A stretch of DNA of 64,000 nt. Origin: Colwellia sp. 75C3 (GTDB taxonomy: Bacteria > Pseudomonadota > Gammaproteobacteria > Enterobacterales > Alteromonadaceae). The stretch covers positions 1 to 64,000 of the forward strand of contig NZ_PJAU01000061.1 of assembly GCF_002836255.1 (NCBI RefSeq). Direction: 5' to 3'. This document shows positions 30,700 to 39,438 of this stretch, piece by piece (positions within the stretch are counted from its first letter, which is position 1; every line of letters starts with the position of its first letter). The position numbers and the translations under genes were made by a program. The notes below the pieces were generated by a model. That model made no database searches. It was not told where the DNA came from and was given only the letters and a program-made list of their open reading frames with translations.

Positions 30700-30739
30700 C
30701 CTTAACGGCTAACGAGCAATATGGCTTGAGGAGAATAGA

Positions 30740-31282
30740 TTGAGTTTGGTTAACAATTTCAGAATGATGTCTCTGTATAATCAACGGATGAATGTGCAAT
30801 TAATGGAAAGTTGTCTAAAACTTCCAAATAATATACTTGAGAAAGAAACACATTCATTTTTTCCTAATATCATTAGTTATTGGAACCACTTACTTTTTGG
30901 CGATTTAATTTTAGTCGGACGATTAGCGTTAAATGAAATAGCTAGTCTTTCCCCACATGATTTATCAGCATTCCCCACACCACAGTCACCTCAAGACAGT
31001 TACTTCAGTACCTTGTTAGATATAGCAGTGATAAGAGCACAGCTTGATAAGTTAATAATACAATATTGTGCCAATTTAACCGATGCAGATTGTGATAAAT
31101 TTATTACTTATACAACAACCGAAGGTACTTCGATAACTAGGGTTGTAGCTGATGTAACACAGCATATATTCAATCATCAAGCTCATCACCGAGGACAATT
31201 AACCTGTGTATTGAGTCAGTTCGGTGTAGATTATGGTTGTATGGATTTACCTGTGATTGTTGCAGAAGGTAGTCGGAAATAA
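30740..31282 (+). CDS. DinB family protein
   Basis: A 180-residue four-helix protein of the DinB/YfiT group: NFRMMSLYNQRMNVQLMESC, SYWNHLLFGDLILVGRL with the first metal His, and HIFNHQAHHRGQLTCVLSQFGVDY with the HxxxH pair. Such proteins bind divalent metal; some are thiol transferases. TTG 30740 has GAGGAG upstream. The next gene starts just over 30 bases later. Confidence 0.85.
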   Translation: MSLVNNFRMMSLYNQRMNVQLMESCLKLPNNILEKETHSFFPNIISYWNHLLFGDLILVGRLALNEIASLSPHDLSAFPTPQSPQDSYFSTLLDIAVIRAQLDKLIIQYCANLTDADCDKFITYTTTEGTSITRVVADVTQHIFNHQAHHRGQLTCVLSQFGVDYGCMDLPVIVAEGSRK

Positions 31283-31315
31283 TCAAGTAACAGAGTGTTT
31301 TCAATAGGAATGAAC

Positions 31316-31702
31316 ATGAATGAAGTTAGAGGATTTACTGTTTCGATTGTAATAGTCATTATTGCTTTTTTAGTTTCTGCCATAACGGCGGGAATACTCG
31401 CTGATTTAGCGGGTGTTTGGAAAAAACCATTTATTGGTTCAAGTGCTGCCTTTTTCGTAGTGCTCACTGGATATGCAACGGCACCAAGCCATAAACAAAT
31501 AGCCTCAATCACTTGGTTAGTTGTAGGCGCTATTGCTGCTTGGATTTTAGCCGGTAATTCATACTACCCAGAAGATTATACACAGGCATATCAACCGACT
31601 TTAATACCTTTGTTCGCAACTTACCTGAGTGGCCTGATTGCCTTATTGATATGTATGGTGTGGCATAAAAAATACAGCAAGAAAATAAACCTTGGTACTT
31701 AG
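31316..31702 (+). CDS. Four-helix membrane protein
   Basis: A 128-residue protein with membrane spans VSIVIVIIAFLVSAITAGILADLA, PFIGSSAAFFVVLTGYA, IASITWLVVGAIAAWILAG and LIPLFATYLSGLIALLICMVW. Family not recognised. ATG 31316 is preferred because AGG is seven bases upstream; ATG 31310 is too close to it. Confidence 0.65.
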   Translation: MNEVRGFTVSIVIVIIAFLVSAITAGILADLAGVWKKPFIGSSAAFFVVLTGYATAPSHKQIASITWLVVGAIAAWILAGNSYYPEDYTQAYQPTLIPLFATYLSGLIALLICMVWHKKYSKKINLGT

Positions 31703-31787
31703 CATTGACTACATGCACTTTAATCTTGTAACCCTTGACGGGTATTAACTATGAATGGGTCAGAGAATTTTTACTTTCGGAGCGTAA

Positions 31788-32225
31788 ATGAAAAATAAGT
31801 TTGTGGGAATCTTTGAGGTTGATTCAGTAGTAAAGGCTTTAGCACTTTGTATACTTACGATAGGTTCATATTTAATATATAAACTTTACCGTTTATCAAC
31901 TCAAATAAACAAAAATACAAATTTAAAAATATCTACACTTTTCATGATGACCACTATTATCTTATTTAGTATTTCATTAGCCAGCTTGCTTTATGCTTTA
32001 GTTAACCCGCATGATCCTGTTATTTTAAATTATTTAATCGGCATTCATATTATCTCTTCTGCCTTCGATATAACGTGGATAATTAAGGTTCGGAATCGTA
32101 TTAATATCATTGCAGGCTCTAGTAAAGGTGACAAGCTTTGGTTGAACCCATTTATTACCTCAATTTTTCATGTCATCTATATGCAATATAAAATAAACCA
32201 AGGTTTGATGAAAAGCGCTAGTTAG
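31788..32225 (+). CDS. DUF4234-like membrane protein
   Basis: A 145-residue protein. ILTIGSYLIYKLYRLSTQINK is a pattern seen in DUF4234-type proteins, followed by two more spans (LFMMTTIILFSISLASLLYAL, LIGIHIISSAFDITWII) and a C-terminal FITSIFHVIYMQYKINQGL. Weak assignment. CGGAG precedes ATG 31788. Confidence 0.6.
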   Translation: MKNKFVGIFEVDSVVKALALCILTIGSYLIYKLYRLSTQINKNTNLKISTLFMMTTIILFSISLASLLYALVNPHDPVILNYLIGIHIISSAFDITWIIKVRNRINIIAGSSKGDKLWLNPFITSIFHVIYMQYKINQGLMKSAS

Positions 32226-32282
32226 CCAAAGCTTTAATTGGAGTAGCAAAAAATCATCTATCCCTTAAATACACGTTATATT

Positions 32283-32381
32283 CACATGAACATTAAAACT
32301 AAAACAAAAGTTTTTCGTCACTTTTGGCGAAAGGGTATATATTTTAGTTAACACTGTTGCCCTGAACAGGGCGTTGTATTT
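32283..32381 (+). repeat. attC remnant
   Basis: TTTTAGTTAACACTG and CCCTGAACAGGGCGTTGTAT are a clear 3' half; the left half is only vaguely similar. Confidence 0.5.
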
Positions 32382-32404
32382 TTATCAAAGTAAGGATGCG
32401 TATT

Positions 32405-32641
32405 ATGAATAAAGCGATAAGAGCGTCAGATACACCCTATATTATGGATGTAGTAGCAGGAAAGAATTACTTTTGGTGCGCTTGCGGTAAAAGTAAAAAA
32501 CAACCGCTTTGTGATGGTTCTCATAGTGGAACTGATTTTACCCCGCTAATATACAAAGCAACAGAGTCTAAAAAAGTCTTCTTTTGTGGTTGCAAGCAAT
32601 CGTCAAAGCAGCCAATTTGCGATGGTAGTCATAACAAGTAA
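32405..32641 (+). CDS. Double CDGSH iron-sulfur protein
   Basis: A 78-residue protein with two CDGSH-type modules: CACGKSKKQPLCDGSH and CGCKQSSKQPICDGSH, each with the Cys3-His ligand set of a [2Fe-2S] cluster. Proteins of this class are soluble redox or cluster-transfer proteins. ATG 32405 is preferred over 32396 because TAAGGA then has proper spacing. Confidence 0.9.
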   Translation: MNKAIRASDTPYIMDVVAGKNYFWCACGKSKKQPLCDGSHSGTDFTPLIYKATESKKVFFCGCKQSSKQPICDGSHNK

Positions 32642-32649
32642 AGTCTATC

Positions 32650-32712
32650 AAAAGTAGTTGGCTTGTTTCGTTGCTTAACGGCTAGCCAATCACTTTTTTA
32701 CACAGGTCATGA
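32650..32712 (+). repeat. attC remnant
   Basis: TAGTTGGCTTG and GGCTAGCCAATCACT pair as attC arms; there is no core. Confidence 0.45.
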
Positions 32713-32743
32713 GACGTAGCAACAACAAATAATGGGAGTATTA

Positions 32744-33157
32744 ATGAATATTGAGGTTTTACAAAATCCAGATCAAGAACTAACCGACTATCTAGATAAA
32801 AAAATAGCTGACTTTAACTGGGCCAATTGGGAAGTCAGTGAACGTACACCTTTGGCCGTTCAAATTAAAAATGAACAAGGGGAAGTTGTTGCAGGAGCAG
32901 CAGGTCGTACTTTTGGTGACTGGTTATTAATAAATACCTTGTGGGTTAGTGACGAACTCCGCGGTCAAAATATTGGTAGTAAAATTTTAAAAGAAATTGA
33001 GTTTGCTGCAAAACAAAGAGGTTGTTCAAAGTGCCTTTTAGATACACTTAATTTTCAAGCCATGCCTTTCTATGAAAAACATGGTTATAAAACCCAATGG
33101 ATTCAAGAAAATTATCCTAAGACAGGTTGTAAGTACTTTATGCTCAAAGAACTTTGA
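32744..33157 (+). CDS. GNAT family N-acetyltransferase
   Basis: A 137-residue GNAT: PLAVQIKNEQGEVVAGAAGRTFGDWLLINTLWVSDELRGQNIGSKILKEIEFAAKQRGCSKCLLDTLNFQAMPFYEKHGYK has all core motifs including the R/Q-x-x-G-x-G/S loop. GGGAG precedes ATG 32744. Closest in style to small unnamed GNATs often found in cassettes. Confidence 0.88.
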   Translation: MNIEVLQNPDQELTDYLDKKIADFNWANWEVSERTPLAVQIKNEQGEVVAGAAGRTFGDWLLINTLWVSDELRGQNIGSKILKEIEFAAKQRGCSKCLLDTLNFQAMPFYEKHGYKTQWIQENYPKTGCKYFMLKEL

Positions 33158-33348
33158 TATAAAAGCATTATTTAATATAGATAAACAGCCACAATTTCAC
33201 CTCAAACACTTCGTTAAACTTCAAGCGTTAACCGAATGCATTTACTTTTTAAAAGTAATTTTAGTGCAAAAGAATATGAGGAAATAAGGGGTAAGGTATT
33301 TTTCAAACAATTCCTACTCAAGTGAACGTTATGCGTAATGGGAAAGAG

Positions 33349-33768
33349 ATGGAAATTAGAAGCATAAGTTCGGATGAAGCGCTACCCATAAGACATGAGG
33401 TATTGTGGCCAAATAAGCCATTACAGTTTTGTAAGGTTGATGGTGATGAAACCGCAAAACATTATGGTGCTTATTTGAATGATGAATTAGTCAGTGTTGC
33501 CTCTATTTATATGGACGGTCGTGTTGCTAGACTAAGAAAATTTGCCACAGTAGTGGTGTTTCAAGGACGTGGAATCGGGTCAAAATTAATTACCCACATT
33601 TTGAATGAACTGGTGAACAACGGTGCCGAATCTTTTTGGTGTGATGCACGAGCAACAGCTGTTGGTTTTTATAAACAGTTTGGTATGGAAAGTCAGGGTA
33701 CTGAATTTATAAAATCAGAGGTTTCATATTTTAAAATGGATGTTAGTCTTATACCCGTTACTATTTAA
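33349..33768 (+). CDS. GNAT family N-acetyltransferase
   Basis: A 139-residue GNAT of the type with ALPIRHEVLWPNKP at the N-terminus, followed by YGAYLNDELVSVASIYMDG and the acetyl-CoA loop FQGRGIGSKLITHIL, then FWCDARATAVGFYKQFGM. GGGAAAG precedes ATG 33349; upstream in-frame codons lack a ribosome binding site. Confidence 0.87.
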   Translation: MEIRSISSDEALPIRHEVLWPNKPLQFCKVDGDETAKHYGAYLNDELVSVASIYMDGRVARLRKFATVVVFQGRGIGSKLITHILNELVNNGAESFWCDARATAVGFYKQFGMESQGTEFIKSEVSYFKMDVSLIPVTI

Positions 33769-33861
33769 TATGCAGGTTGTAGAGTGATTTTAATTCCCAC
33801 TGCAATCACGCACTTTGCATTGTAACGAGTATATATCCTCGAAAAAACAATGGAGATCAAC

Positions 33862-34233
33862 ATGTTACTCATCGGTGCTTTTTTATTACTTTTTATTGGC
33901 TTTGTTCATTCATATCTGGGTGAAAAGTACATTCTGATACGTCTATTTAAGCGTGATAATTTACCTAAGTTACTCGGCAGTGATTGGTTTACAAAGCGAG
34001 TGCTTAGGTTCGCTTGGCATCTAACCACTATAGCTTGGTGGGGCTTTGCGGCAATATTATATTTTTTATCGCAGCCTAATGAGAATATTCGTGCAGATAT
34101 TTTGCTGACTATTACCGTAGTTTTTGCAATAAGCGGCGTAGTTTCATTGCTGTTTTCGCGTGGCAAGCATTTGTCATGGTTATTCTTTTTCGGTATTGCT
34201 AGCACAAGCTTTTTTGGCGTAATATACGGTTAG
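33862..34233 (+). CDS. Four-helix membrane protein
   Basis: A 123-residue protein with spans LLIGAFLLLFIGFVHSYLG, FAWHLTTIAWWGFAAILYFL, ILLTITVVFAISGVVSLLF and SWLFFFGIASTSFFGVIYG. The HSYLGE and AWHLTT His residues recall DUF-type membrane proteins of unknown function. GGAG precedes ATG 33862. Confidence 0.65.
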   Translation: MLLIGAFLLLFIGFVHSYLGEKYILIRLFKRDNLPKLLGSDWFTKRVLRFAWHLTTIAWWGFAAILYFLSQPNENIRADILLTITVVFAISGVVSLLFSRGKHLSWLFFFGIASTSFFGVIYG

Positions 34234-34235
34234 TA

Positions 34236-34326
34236 AAACATTCAAACGGATAAGGTACTGTGACTGTACTTTTTCCATCATCAATTTTAGTAAAAATTAT
34301 CTTGCCCTTAACCAAGGGCCTTATCT
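34236..34326 (+). repeat. attC remnant (last recognised)
   Basis: AAACATTCAAACGGATAAGG, CTGTGACTGTAC, AATTTTAGTAAAA and CCCTTAACCAAGGGCCTTAT match attC layout, core GCCTTAT instead of GCGTTAT. Confidence 0.5.
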
Positions 34327-34344
34327 TTTTTGGAGTATTTTTAA

Positions 34345-34803
34345 GTGAAGAGTATTGATCTATTTGTAAAGAACTGGGGAACTAAAGATGCCATGGCCCC
34401 GATAGATATCGACGATATTGTCGAACTTGAAAAAAAATTCAATGCTTTTTTACCAGACTCCTATAAATATTTAATCTCTACCTATGGCTTGGTTCATACC
34501 CCAAACGTTTTAACCAAAATCTGTGATTTAAATGTCGGGATTTCTGAGGTACAAGATTTTTTAAGCTTAGACGATGTATTTTCACTATCAAAGTTATATG
34601 AAATGAGTGGTATGCCAAAAGGGCACGTATTATTTGCCTCTGATTGTAAGGGCAACATGTTCTGTTTCAAACTTTCTGATTGTGAAAATAAGCAAGTAGA
34701 TGCACCCGTATGGTTTTATAATCATGGTCTATGCACGGTTAATAAAGTTTCCGACTCTTTTAGCGACTGGCTAGAGCAGTTCAATGAACTTGAAGAAGAA
34801 TAG
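34345..34803 (+). CDS. SMI1/KNR4 (SUKH) family protein
   Basis: A 152-residue SUKH-fold protein: DIVELEKKFNAFLPDSYKYLISTYG, DDVFSLSKLYEMSGMPKGHVLFASDCKGNMFCFKLSD, and VWFYNHG with a closing FSDWLEQF. SUKH proteins are frequent immunity proteins to polymorphic toxins; no toxin is next to it here. GTG 34345 has GGAG upstream. The next gene starts 9 bases after the stop. Confidence 0.85.
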   Translation: MKSIDLFVKNWGTKDAMAPIDIDDIVELEKKFNAFLPDSYKYLISTYGLVHTPNVLTKICDLNVGISEVQDFLSLDDVFSLSKLYEMSGMPKGHVLFASDCKGNMFCFKLSDCENKQVDAPVWFYNHGLCTVNKVSDSFSDWLEQFNELEEE

Positions 34804-34811
34804 GGGCTAGC

Positions 34812-35144
34812 TTGAGCAATTCAACTATTGAAGCTGAAATAAGCTTCCGATTCCTTAGCTTAGATAAGTTTCAGGCCTATTCGTTAGTGCGAGAAATTTT
34901 AGGCGCTACCCATAAAGAAGAGGCAGAAAGTAATCGCTATATTGCTTCTGTTCCCTTAACAAAACAAAACCTTGAAGACATCAATGATTACTACGTGCGC
35001 CAAAGGGTTGAGGTTGAAGCATGTGATATATTTGTTTCAGTCAACACTGAAGCAACTACTTGCAGCATCGCTGTTCCTGCCATAGTTAATCGTATGCTCA
35101 AATATATTGACTGTAAGTTAACCTTTTCTTATACGGTAATATAA
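34812..35144 (+). CDS. Hypothetical protein next to SUKH gene
   Basis: A 110-residue soluble protein with alternating strand-helix character (ISFRFLSLDKFQAYSLVREILGATHKEE, VEACDIFVSVNTEATTCSIAVPAIVNRMLKYIDCKLTFSYTV). No family recognised. TTG 34812 follows GGGGCTAGC. Its tight spacing suggests cotranscription with the SUKH gene. Confidence 0.6.
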   Translation: MSNSTIEAEISFRFLSLDKFQAYSLVREILGATHKEEAESNRYIASVPLTKQNLEDINDYYVRQRVEVEACDIFVSVNTEATTCSIAVPAIVNRMLKYIDCKLTFSYTVI

Positions 35145-35241
35145 ATACTTAACGATTTAATACGGCAATAGTGCTAGATGACCTCGTGAAATTTGGCTAT
35201 ATAGAGTATGCTAGCGGCCATTAAATTTTTTGTTGTTATTT

Positions 35242-35532
35242 ATGTCTATTAAAGTAAAAAACTTACCTGTTAACGAAATTACCTGTTCAAACTGTGAAGC
35301 CTGTTGTTGTAGTTTAGAAGTGATGCTTCTGACTGATACCGGCGTCCCTGATAGGCATGTTTATGTTGATCAACATGGTAAAGAAACTATGTTGCGCTTT
35401 GACGACGGTTGGTGCTCAGCATTAGACCGAGATACCCTAATGTGTTCTATTTATGATAATAGACCTTGGGTTTGTCGAATCTTTGAGATGGGCTCTAATG
35501 AATGCATAGAAGAACGAATAGAGAAGATGTAA
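35242..35532 (+). CDS. YkgJ family cysteine cluster protein
   Basis: A 96-residue zinc/iron-chelating type protein: ITCSNCEACCCSLEVMLL gives the CxxC..CCC cluster, later WCSALDRDTLMCSIYDNRPWVCRIFEMGSNECIEER completes the ligands. The function of this family is unknown. ATG 35242 is the natural start; the frame opens at 35230. Confidence 0.85.
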   Translation: MSIKVKNLPVNEITCSNCEACCCSLEVMLLTDTGVPDRHVYVDQHGKETMLRFDDGWCSALDRDTLMCSIYDNRPWVCRIFEMGSNECIEERIEKM

Positions 35533-35639
35533 TGTCTTCTCCTATGATCGTCTGCATTGGGTGAATTTCATTATCAAATTCGGTACTGTCCACATTGCTT
35601 TCCTGATCCACAACATTTTCGATATGAATAAATGCCAAA

Positions 35640-35666
35640 CTGAGTAATGCTATTCTATTTACTCAG
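35640..35666. repeat. Small inverted repeat
   Basis: CTGAGTAA at 35640 and TTACTCAG at 35659 form an 8-bp stem with an 11-base loop. No T-run follows, so it is not a classical terminator. It lies in the promoter region of the next gene. Confidence 0.5.
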
Positions 35667-35745
35667 TATATTTCACTGTACAATAGTCTTTAATCCGGAT
35701 GCATTTTTGCATCGTCAGCTAATCCTATAAGAGCCAAGTAACCTT

Positions 35746-36060
35746 ATGAATCCATATACAGATATTGCCGATTTAATTGCCACACTAGAAGCAGAAATCA
35801 AAACACTTAACGAGACAATTCATACGTTAAAGCAAGAGCCTCAGGGGTTTAATGAACAGATAATCTTTAAATATATAGATACCGCTAGTACAGGTAAAAC
35901 AAAGGATTACGTTAGATCATTAGGCGTAAAATCGGAACGTGGTTCACTATTTTCATCAGGCGATGTGAGCAAGTTAATCAAAAGTGGTGCTGAAGATATA
36001 TCTCCAGAGTTACTCGCTATAGCACGTGATGTTGTCAGCATGAAAAAGAAAAAACGTTAA
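35746..36060 (+). CDS. Hypothetical coiled-coil protein
   Basis: A 104-residue protein: N-terminal heptad-like helix (ADLIATLEAEIKTLNETIHTLKQ), then a soluble region with KTKDYVRSLGVKSERGSLFSSGDVSKLIKSG, and a basic end KKKKR. Cytosolic; possibly nucleic-acid binding. Family not recognised. It ends 18 bases before the peptidase gene, so they may share a transcript. Confidence 0.65.
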   Translation: MNPYTDIADLIATLEAEIKTLNETIHTLKQEPQGFNEQIIFKYIDTASTGKTKDYVRSLGVKSERGSLFSSGDVSKLIKSGAEDISPELLAIARDVVSMKKKKR

Positions 36061-36078
36061 ATCTAAAATAGAAACCAG

Positions 36079-37527
36079 ATGAAAACTATTAACTCAAATT
36101 TAGGTAGGCTTAGCTCTATGAATAAACGTTTTACTTCCGTGATTTCAATACTGCTTTTTACTGTATTAAGCGTAAATGTATCACAAGCACAGGCGAAATC
36201 AGATAACTTTTCAGCGAAACAATTAACACAAGTAGCAAGCATAAAACAGCAGGCACTCGAAAGCGACTTAGCTTGGGATTTGGTTGAATCATTAACAACG
36301 GAAGTTGGGCCTAGAATGCCTGGTACTCCAGGAGACAAAGCCGCAGTTTCATGGGCCGTAGCTCAATTCGAAGCCATGGGTTTTGATAAAGTTTGGACCG
36401 AGCCTGCTACTTTTCCAAAATGGATTCGTTATTCTGAATCTGCCGCTATTATTAGCCCAGCACCACAAGCTATGCATATAACAGCGTTGGGAAATAGTAT
36501 AAGTACGCCTAAAGAAGGTATACAAGCACAAATCATTGAGTTTAATGACTTAGCCGAATTAGAAAGCTCTCCTGAAAATTCAGCGAAAGGAAAAATAGTT
36601 TTTATAAACTATCGTATGGACCGACATCGCGATGGTAATGGTTACGGACCCGCTGTTCAGGCGCGTAGCCGTGGCGCTGTTGTTGCTGCACAAAAAGGTG
36701 CGGTCGGTTATGTGATGCGCTCAGTAAGTACTGCTTATCATCGTTTTGCACATACCGGTGGCAGTCACTATAAAGAAGGTGTCACTAAGATAGTTTCGAC
36801 GGCTATTTCCAATGCAGATGCAGATCAATTGCATCGTTTAGTTGCTTTAGGAAAACCAGTAACTATTAATATTAACGTGCAAGCAAAATCAATGGGTGAG
36901 GGCACGTCTTACAATGTAATTGCTGAATTTACGGGTAGTGAATTTCCTGAGCAACACGTACTTATTGGTGGACATTTAGATTCATGGGATTTAGGTACGG
37001 GTGCATTAGATGATGGCGCAGGTGTTGCTCTTACAATGGCTGCGGCTAAAATAGCTACCGCTTACGGTAAACCAAAACGTAGTATTCGCGTAGTATTATT
37101 CGCTGCAGAAGAGTTTGGTTTATGGGGTGCTAAAGCTTATGTTAAAGCAAACGAAAATAGCTTATCAAATATTGTTGCCGCAGCAGAGTCTGACTTTGGT
37201 GCTGATAAAATTTGGGCCTTTGACTCTAATGTTCATGCCAGTTCATTACCTTTGGTAGCTGAAATTTCAGCGATGATGGAATCATTGAATGTTAAGTACC
37301 TTGAGAAAAACGCAGCACGTAGTGGTCCTGATCTTATTCCCTTTCGTCCGTTTAACATTCCAGCGTTTGCTTTATCGCAAGATGGTACAGACTATTTTGA
37401 TTACCATCACACAGCCGATGATACGTTAGATAAAATAGACCCTGCTAAATTACGACAAAATGTTGCAGCCTATGCGGTATTTGCTTTCATGGCAGCTAAC
37501 GCTAACACACGTATACTTGGTAAATAG
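36079..37527 (+). CDS. M28 family metallopeptidase (carboxypeptidase Q-like)
   Basis: A 482-residue exported zinc peptidase. Signal peptide around ATG 36118 (NKRFTSVISILLFTVLSVNVSQAQA). A PA-like inserted domain at about 140-260, then the catalytic core: His299 and Asp301 in GGHLDSWD, bridging Asp in GALDDGAG, general base in AAEEFG, Asp in ESDFG, and His near the end in YFDYHHTADD. It cleaves peptides in the periplasm. Either ATG 36079 or 36118 may be used; the latter gives the cleaner signal. A strong terminator follows at 37575. Confidence 0.9.
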   Translation: MKTINSNLGRLSSMNKRFTSVISILLFTVLSVNVSQAQAKSDNFSAKQLTQVASIKQQALESDLAWDLVESLTTEVGPRMPGTPGDKAAVSWAVAQFEAMGFDKVWTEPATFPKWIRYSESAAIISPAPQAMHITALGNSISTPKEGIQAQIIEFNDLAELESSPENSAKGKIVFINYRMDRHRDGNGYGPAVQARSRGAVVAAQKGAVGYVMRSVSTAYHRFAHTGGSHYKEGVTKIVSTAISNADADQLHRLVALGKPVTININVQAKSMGEGTSYNVIAEFTGSEFPEQHVLIGGHLDSWDLGTGALDDGAGVALTMAAAKIATAYGKPKRSIRVVLFAAEEFGLWGAKAYVKANENSLSNIVAAAESDFGADKIWAFDSNVHASSLPLVAEISAMMESLNVKYLEKNAARSGPDLIPFRPFNIPAFALSQDGTDYFDYHHTADDTLDKIDPAKLRQNVAAYAVFAFMAANANTRILGK

Positions 37528-37574
37528 ATTATCTTCCTATAGATAACTCTTTTTGAGTTGAAAGATCAAAAAAG

Positions 37575-37603
37575 CACTGGGTAATTACTCAGTGTTTTTT
37601 TTT
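37575..37603 (+). terminator. Rho-independent terminator after M28 peptidase
   Basis: CACTGGGTAA pairs with TTACTCAGTG (one mismatch), followed by nine T. Confidence 0.88.
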
Positions 37604-37667
37604 GTTTGTTGGTACTGAAAAAAAGTATAGAATCAAATGCATAAGGTTTTTCGTTTGAGGAGTCGTA

Positions 37668-38438
37668 GTGCATTGTCTTAATTTAATTGAGTATCGAGAA
37701 ACGTTAAAGAAAGCATTTTATTTACATGATAAGCGGGACTTAACTATTGATTGTGTACTAGAAGGTACTATGTGTCATGTCATCACTGATTGTCTCGATT
37801 CACCGGCAGTGTTTTTAATTAAAAATGGACCTTTTCATATTCTCGGTGGAGATCCTCAACATCCCAATGCAGCTAAAATTGTTGCATCTATTACTTGTGG
37901 TTCAAGCATTATTTCTACCCCTATAAAGTGGATTAGCCTGGTAGAAGAGCATTTAGCGCTTAGCTTAGAAAAATACAGTAGATATTCGTTAGATCATAAG
38001 AATATTTCTACAGCACACCTTAACGAAATAATAAGGTCTAATGCTGGCATCCATAAGATACAAAAGATCGATGTAAACTTAGCAAATAAAATTTACCTCG
38101 ATTCAAATTTCAAATACCATTTTCAAAATTTCACCTCTGATTCAGACTTCTTAAACCGTGGGGTAGGTTATGCGGTAATGGCAGAAGAGCAAATAATTGC
38201 TGTCGCTTCTTCCGCTTTAGTTTGCGATAGAGGTTTTGAGATTAATATTATGATTTTACCAAAATATCGAGGTTACTCCTTAGGAAAATTACTCGCTGCC
38301 AATTTGGTAAATGAAATCTTAAGGCTAAAAAAAGTACCACATTGGGATGCGGCCAATGAAATATCACTTAATTTAGCAACTCAGTTAGGTTATGATTTCA
38401 TTGAAAAACATCAAGCTTACAGAGTCAATAGGATATAA
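37668..38438 (+). CDS. GNAT acetyltransferase (zwittermicin-resistance-like)
   Basis: A 256-residue protein. The N-terminal 100 residues hold ILGGDPQHPNAAKIVASI; the C-terminal half is a GNAT domain (VGYAVMAEEQIIAVASSALVCDRGFEINIMILPKYRGYSLGKLLAANLVNEIL, NLATQLGYDF). The layout fits the GNAT_acetyltran family with a distinct N-terminal half. GTG 37668 has GAGGAG upstream. Substrate unknown. Confidence 0.82.
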   Translation: MHCLNLIEYRETLKKAFYLHDKRDLTIDCVLEGTMCHVITDCLDSPAVFLIKNGPFHILGGDPQHPNAAKIVASITCGSSIISTPIKWISLVEEHLALSLEKYSRYSLDHKNISTAHLNEIIRSNAGIHKIQKIDVNLANKIYLDSNFKYHFQNFTSDSDFLNRGVGYAVMAEEQIIAVASSALVCDRGFEINIMILPKYRGYSLGKLLAANLVNEILRLKKVPHWDAANEISLNLATQLGYDFIEKHQAYRVNRI

Positions 38439-38551
38439 GTACCCGCTTAGCGGATAATCATTAACAAACTCTCTTACAACAATACTGTCATGTTTTAGGA
38501 TTTCAACGTGACACACAATAACAAGGCCGTTACTGTGGCCGTAGGTATTAA

Positions 38552-39365
38552 ATGGAAATTATATTAATTAGACATGGAAAGCCAGCATCAGCAAATAACC
38601 CAAAGGTTGGTGCTGCACAATATGCCAAATGGATCAGACGATACAATGCATCGAATGTTTCAATTGATAGTCGTCCTAAGGTTATAAACGATCACTATAA
38701 ATCTTTTTATTCGCTATCAAGTGATTTAAATAGGGCGATACACTCAGCTAATATCTACTCAGGAAAGCATCCTGAAGAAGTCGATAAACTTTATCGAGAA
38801 ATGGAAATACAGATACCCGTTCCACTTGAACATGTAGGATTCAGCTGGAATTATAAACGCCTTTAGGCAAGGCATTGATTAAAGAGAATGGTTTTTCCCT
38901 TGTCGAGATCGATAACATAGCATAAAGCGTTTATAAACCAGCCCTTCGGGGAAAACTGAGCAAACCATACTCGTCGTTACATTTGTTTTTAAGGGAACAA
39001 CCCTTAACAAAAAAATGTGCCTTGATTATGATTCGCTCAGCTTTCCTGAAACTAGCATCTTCAAGTGGAGCGGGTATTAATATAAGTTTCCATGGCAATT
39101 AAAAACCTGGCATTGGGTTTTTGTATCAAGAATTTTGTGGATGCTTGGCTATAAAGGTTCATTTGAAACGTTTAAACAAGCTAAGCATCGAGCAGAGTTA
39201 GCGGCTGTTAAGTTGATTGAAATAGCAGAAAAGCAAGAACAACTAGTCCTATTTGGTCATGGTTATATGAATAGATATATTAGAAAGTCATTAATTGACC
39301 AAGGCTGGGTATTAACCTGCAAAAGCAATGCGTATTGGGGAGTCACTCGTCTTGAAAGTAAATAA
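38552..39365 (+). pseudogene. Histidine phosphatase family protein, interrupted
   Basis: The N-terminal part encodes MEIILIRHGKPASANNP (RHG catalytic motif) up to HVGFSWNYKRL and stops at 38866. The C-terminal part resumes near 39090 with YKFPWQLKTWHWVFVSRILWMLGYKGSFE and later LVLFGHGYMNRYIRKSL with the second catalytic His. The 200-odd bases between hold a palindromic element (38950-39046) and stop codons. Two short ORFs remain, neither able to form an active site alone. Confidence 0.8.
38851..39076. repeat. Palindromic element inside the phosphatase pseudogene
   Basis: TTATAAACGC at 38851 is repeated inverted at 38927-38936. Next to it a 97-bp imperfect hairpin has arms GGAAAACTGAGC (38950) and GCTCAGCTTTCC (39035), with an inner stem TTAAGGG/CCCTTAA around AACAA (38989-39007). 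It ends in a tail around AGCATCTTCAAGTGGAGCGG. This looks like a non-autonomous repeat. Confidence 0.65.
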
Positions 39366-39438
39366 GGCATTTAAGAGTAAACAATGAAGTTGAGTTTCTG
39401 TAGTTCAATGCAGGGTATCACTAGACTAGGAGTTTTCA

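Noticed and set aside
34345-35144. Toxin-immunity module
   Set aside because: A SUKH protein is present, but no toxin gene with a recognisable nuclease or delivery domain is adjacent.
35640-35666. Terminator after the YkgJ gene
   Set aside because: The hairpin is short, has no T-run, and lies 100 bp after the gene.
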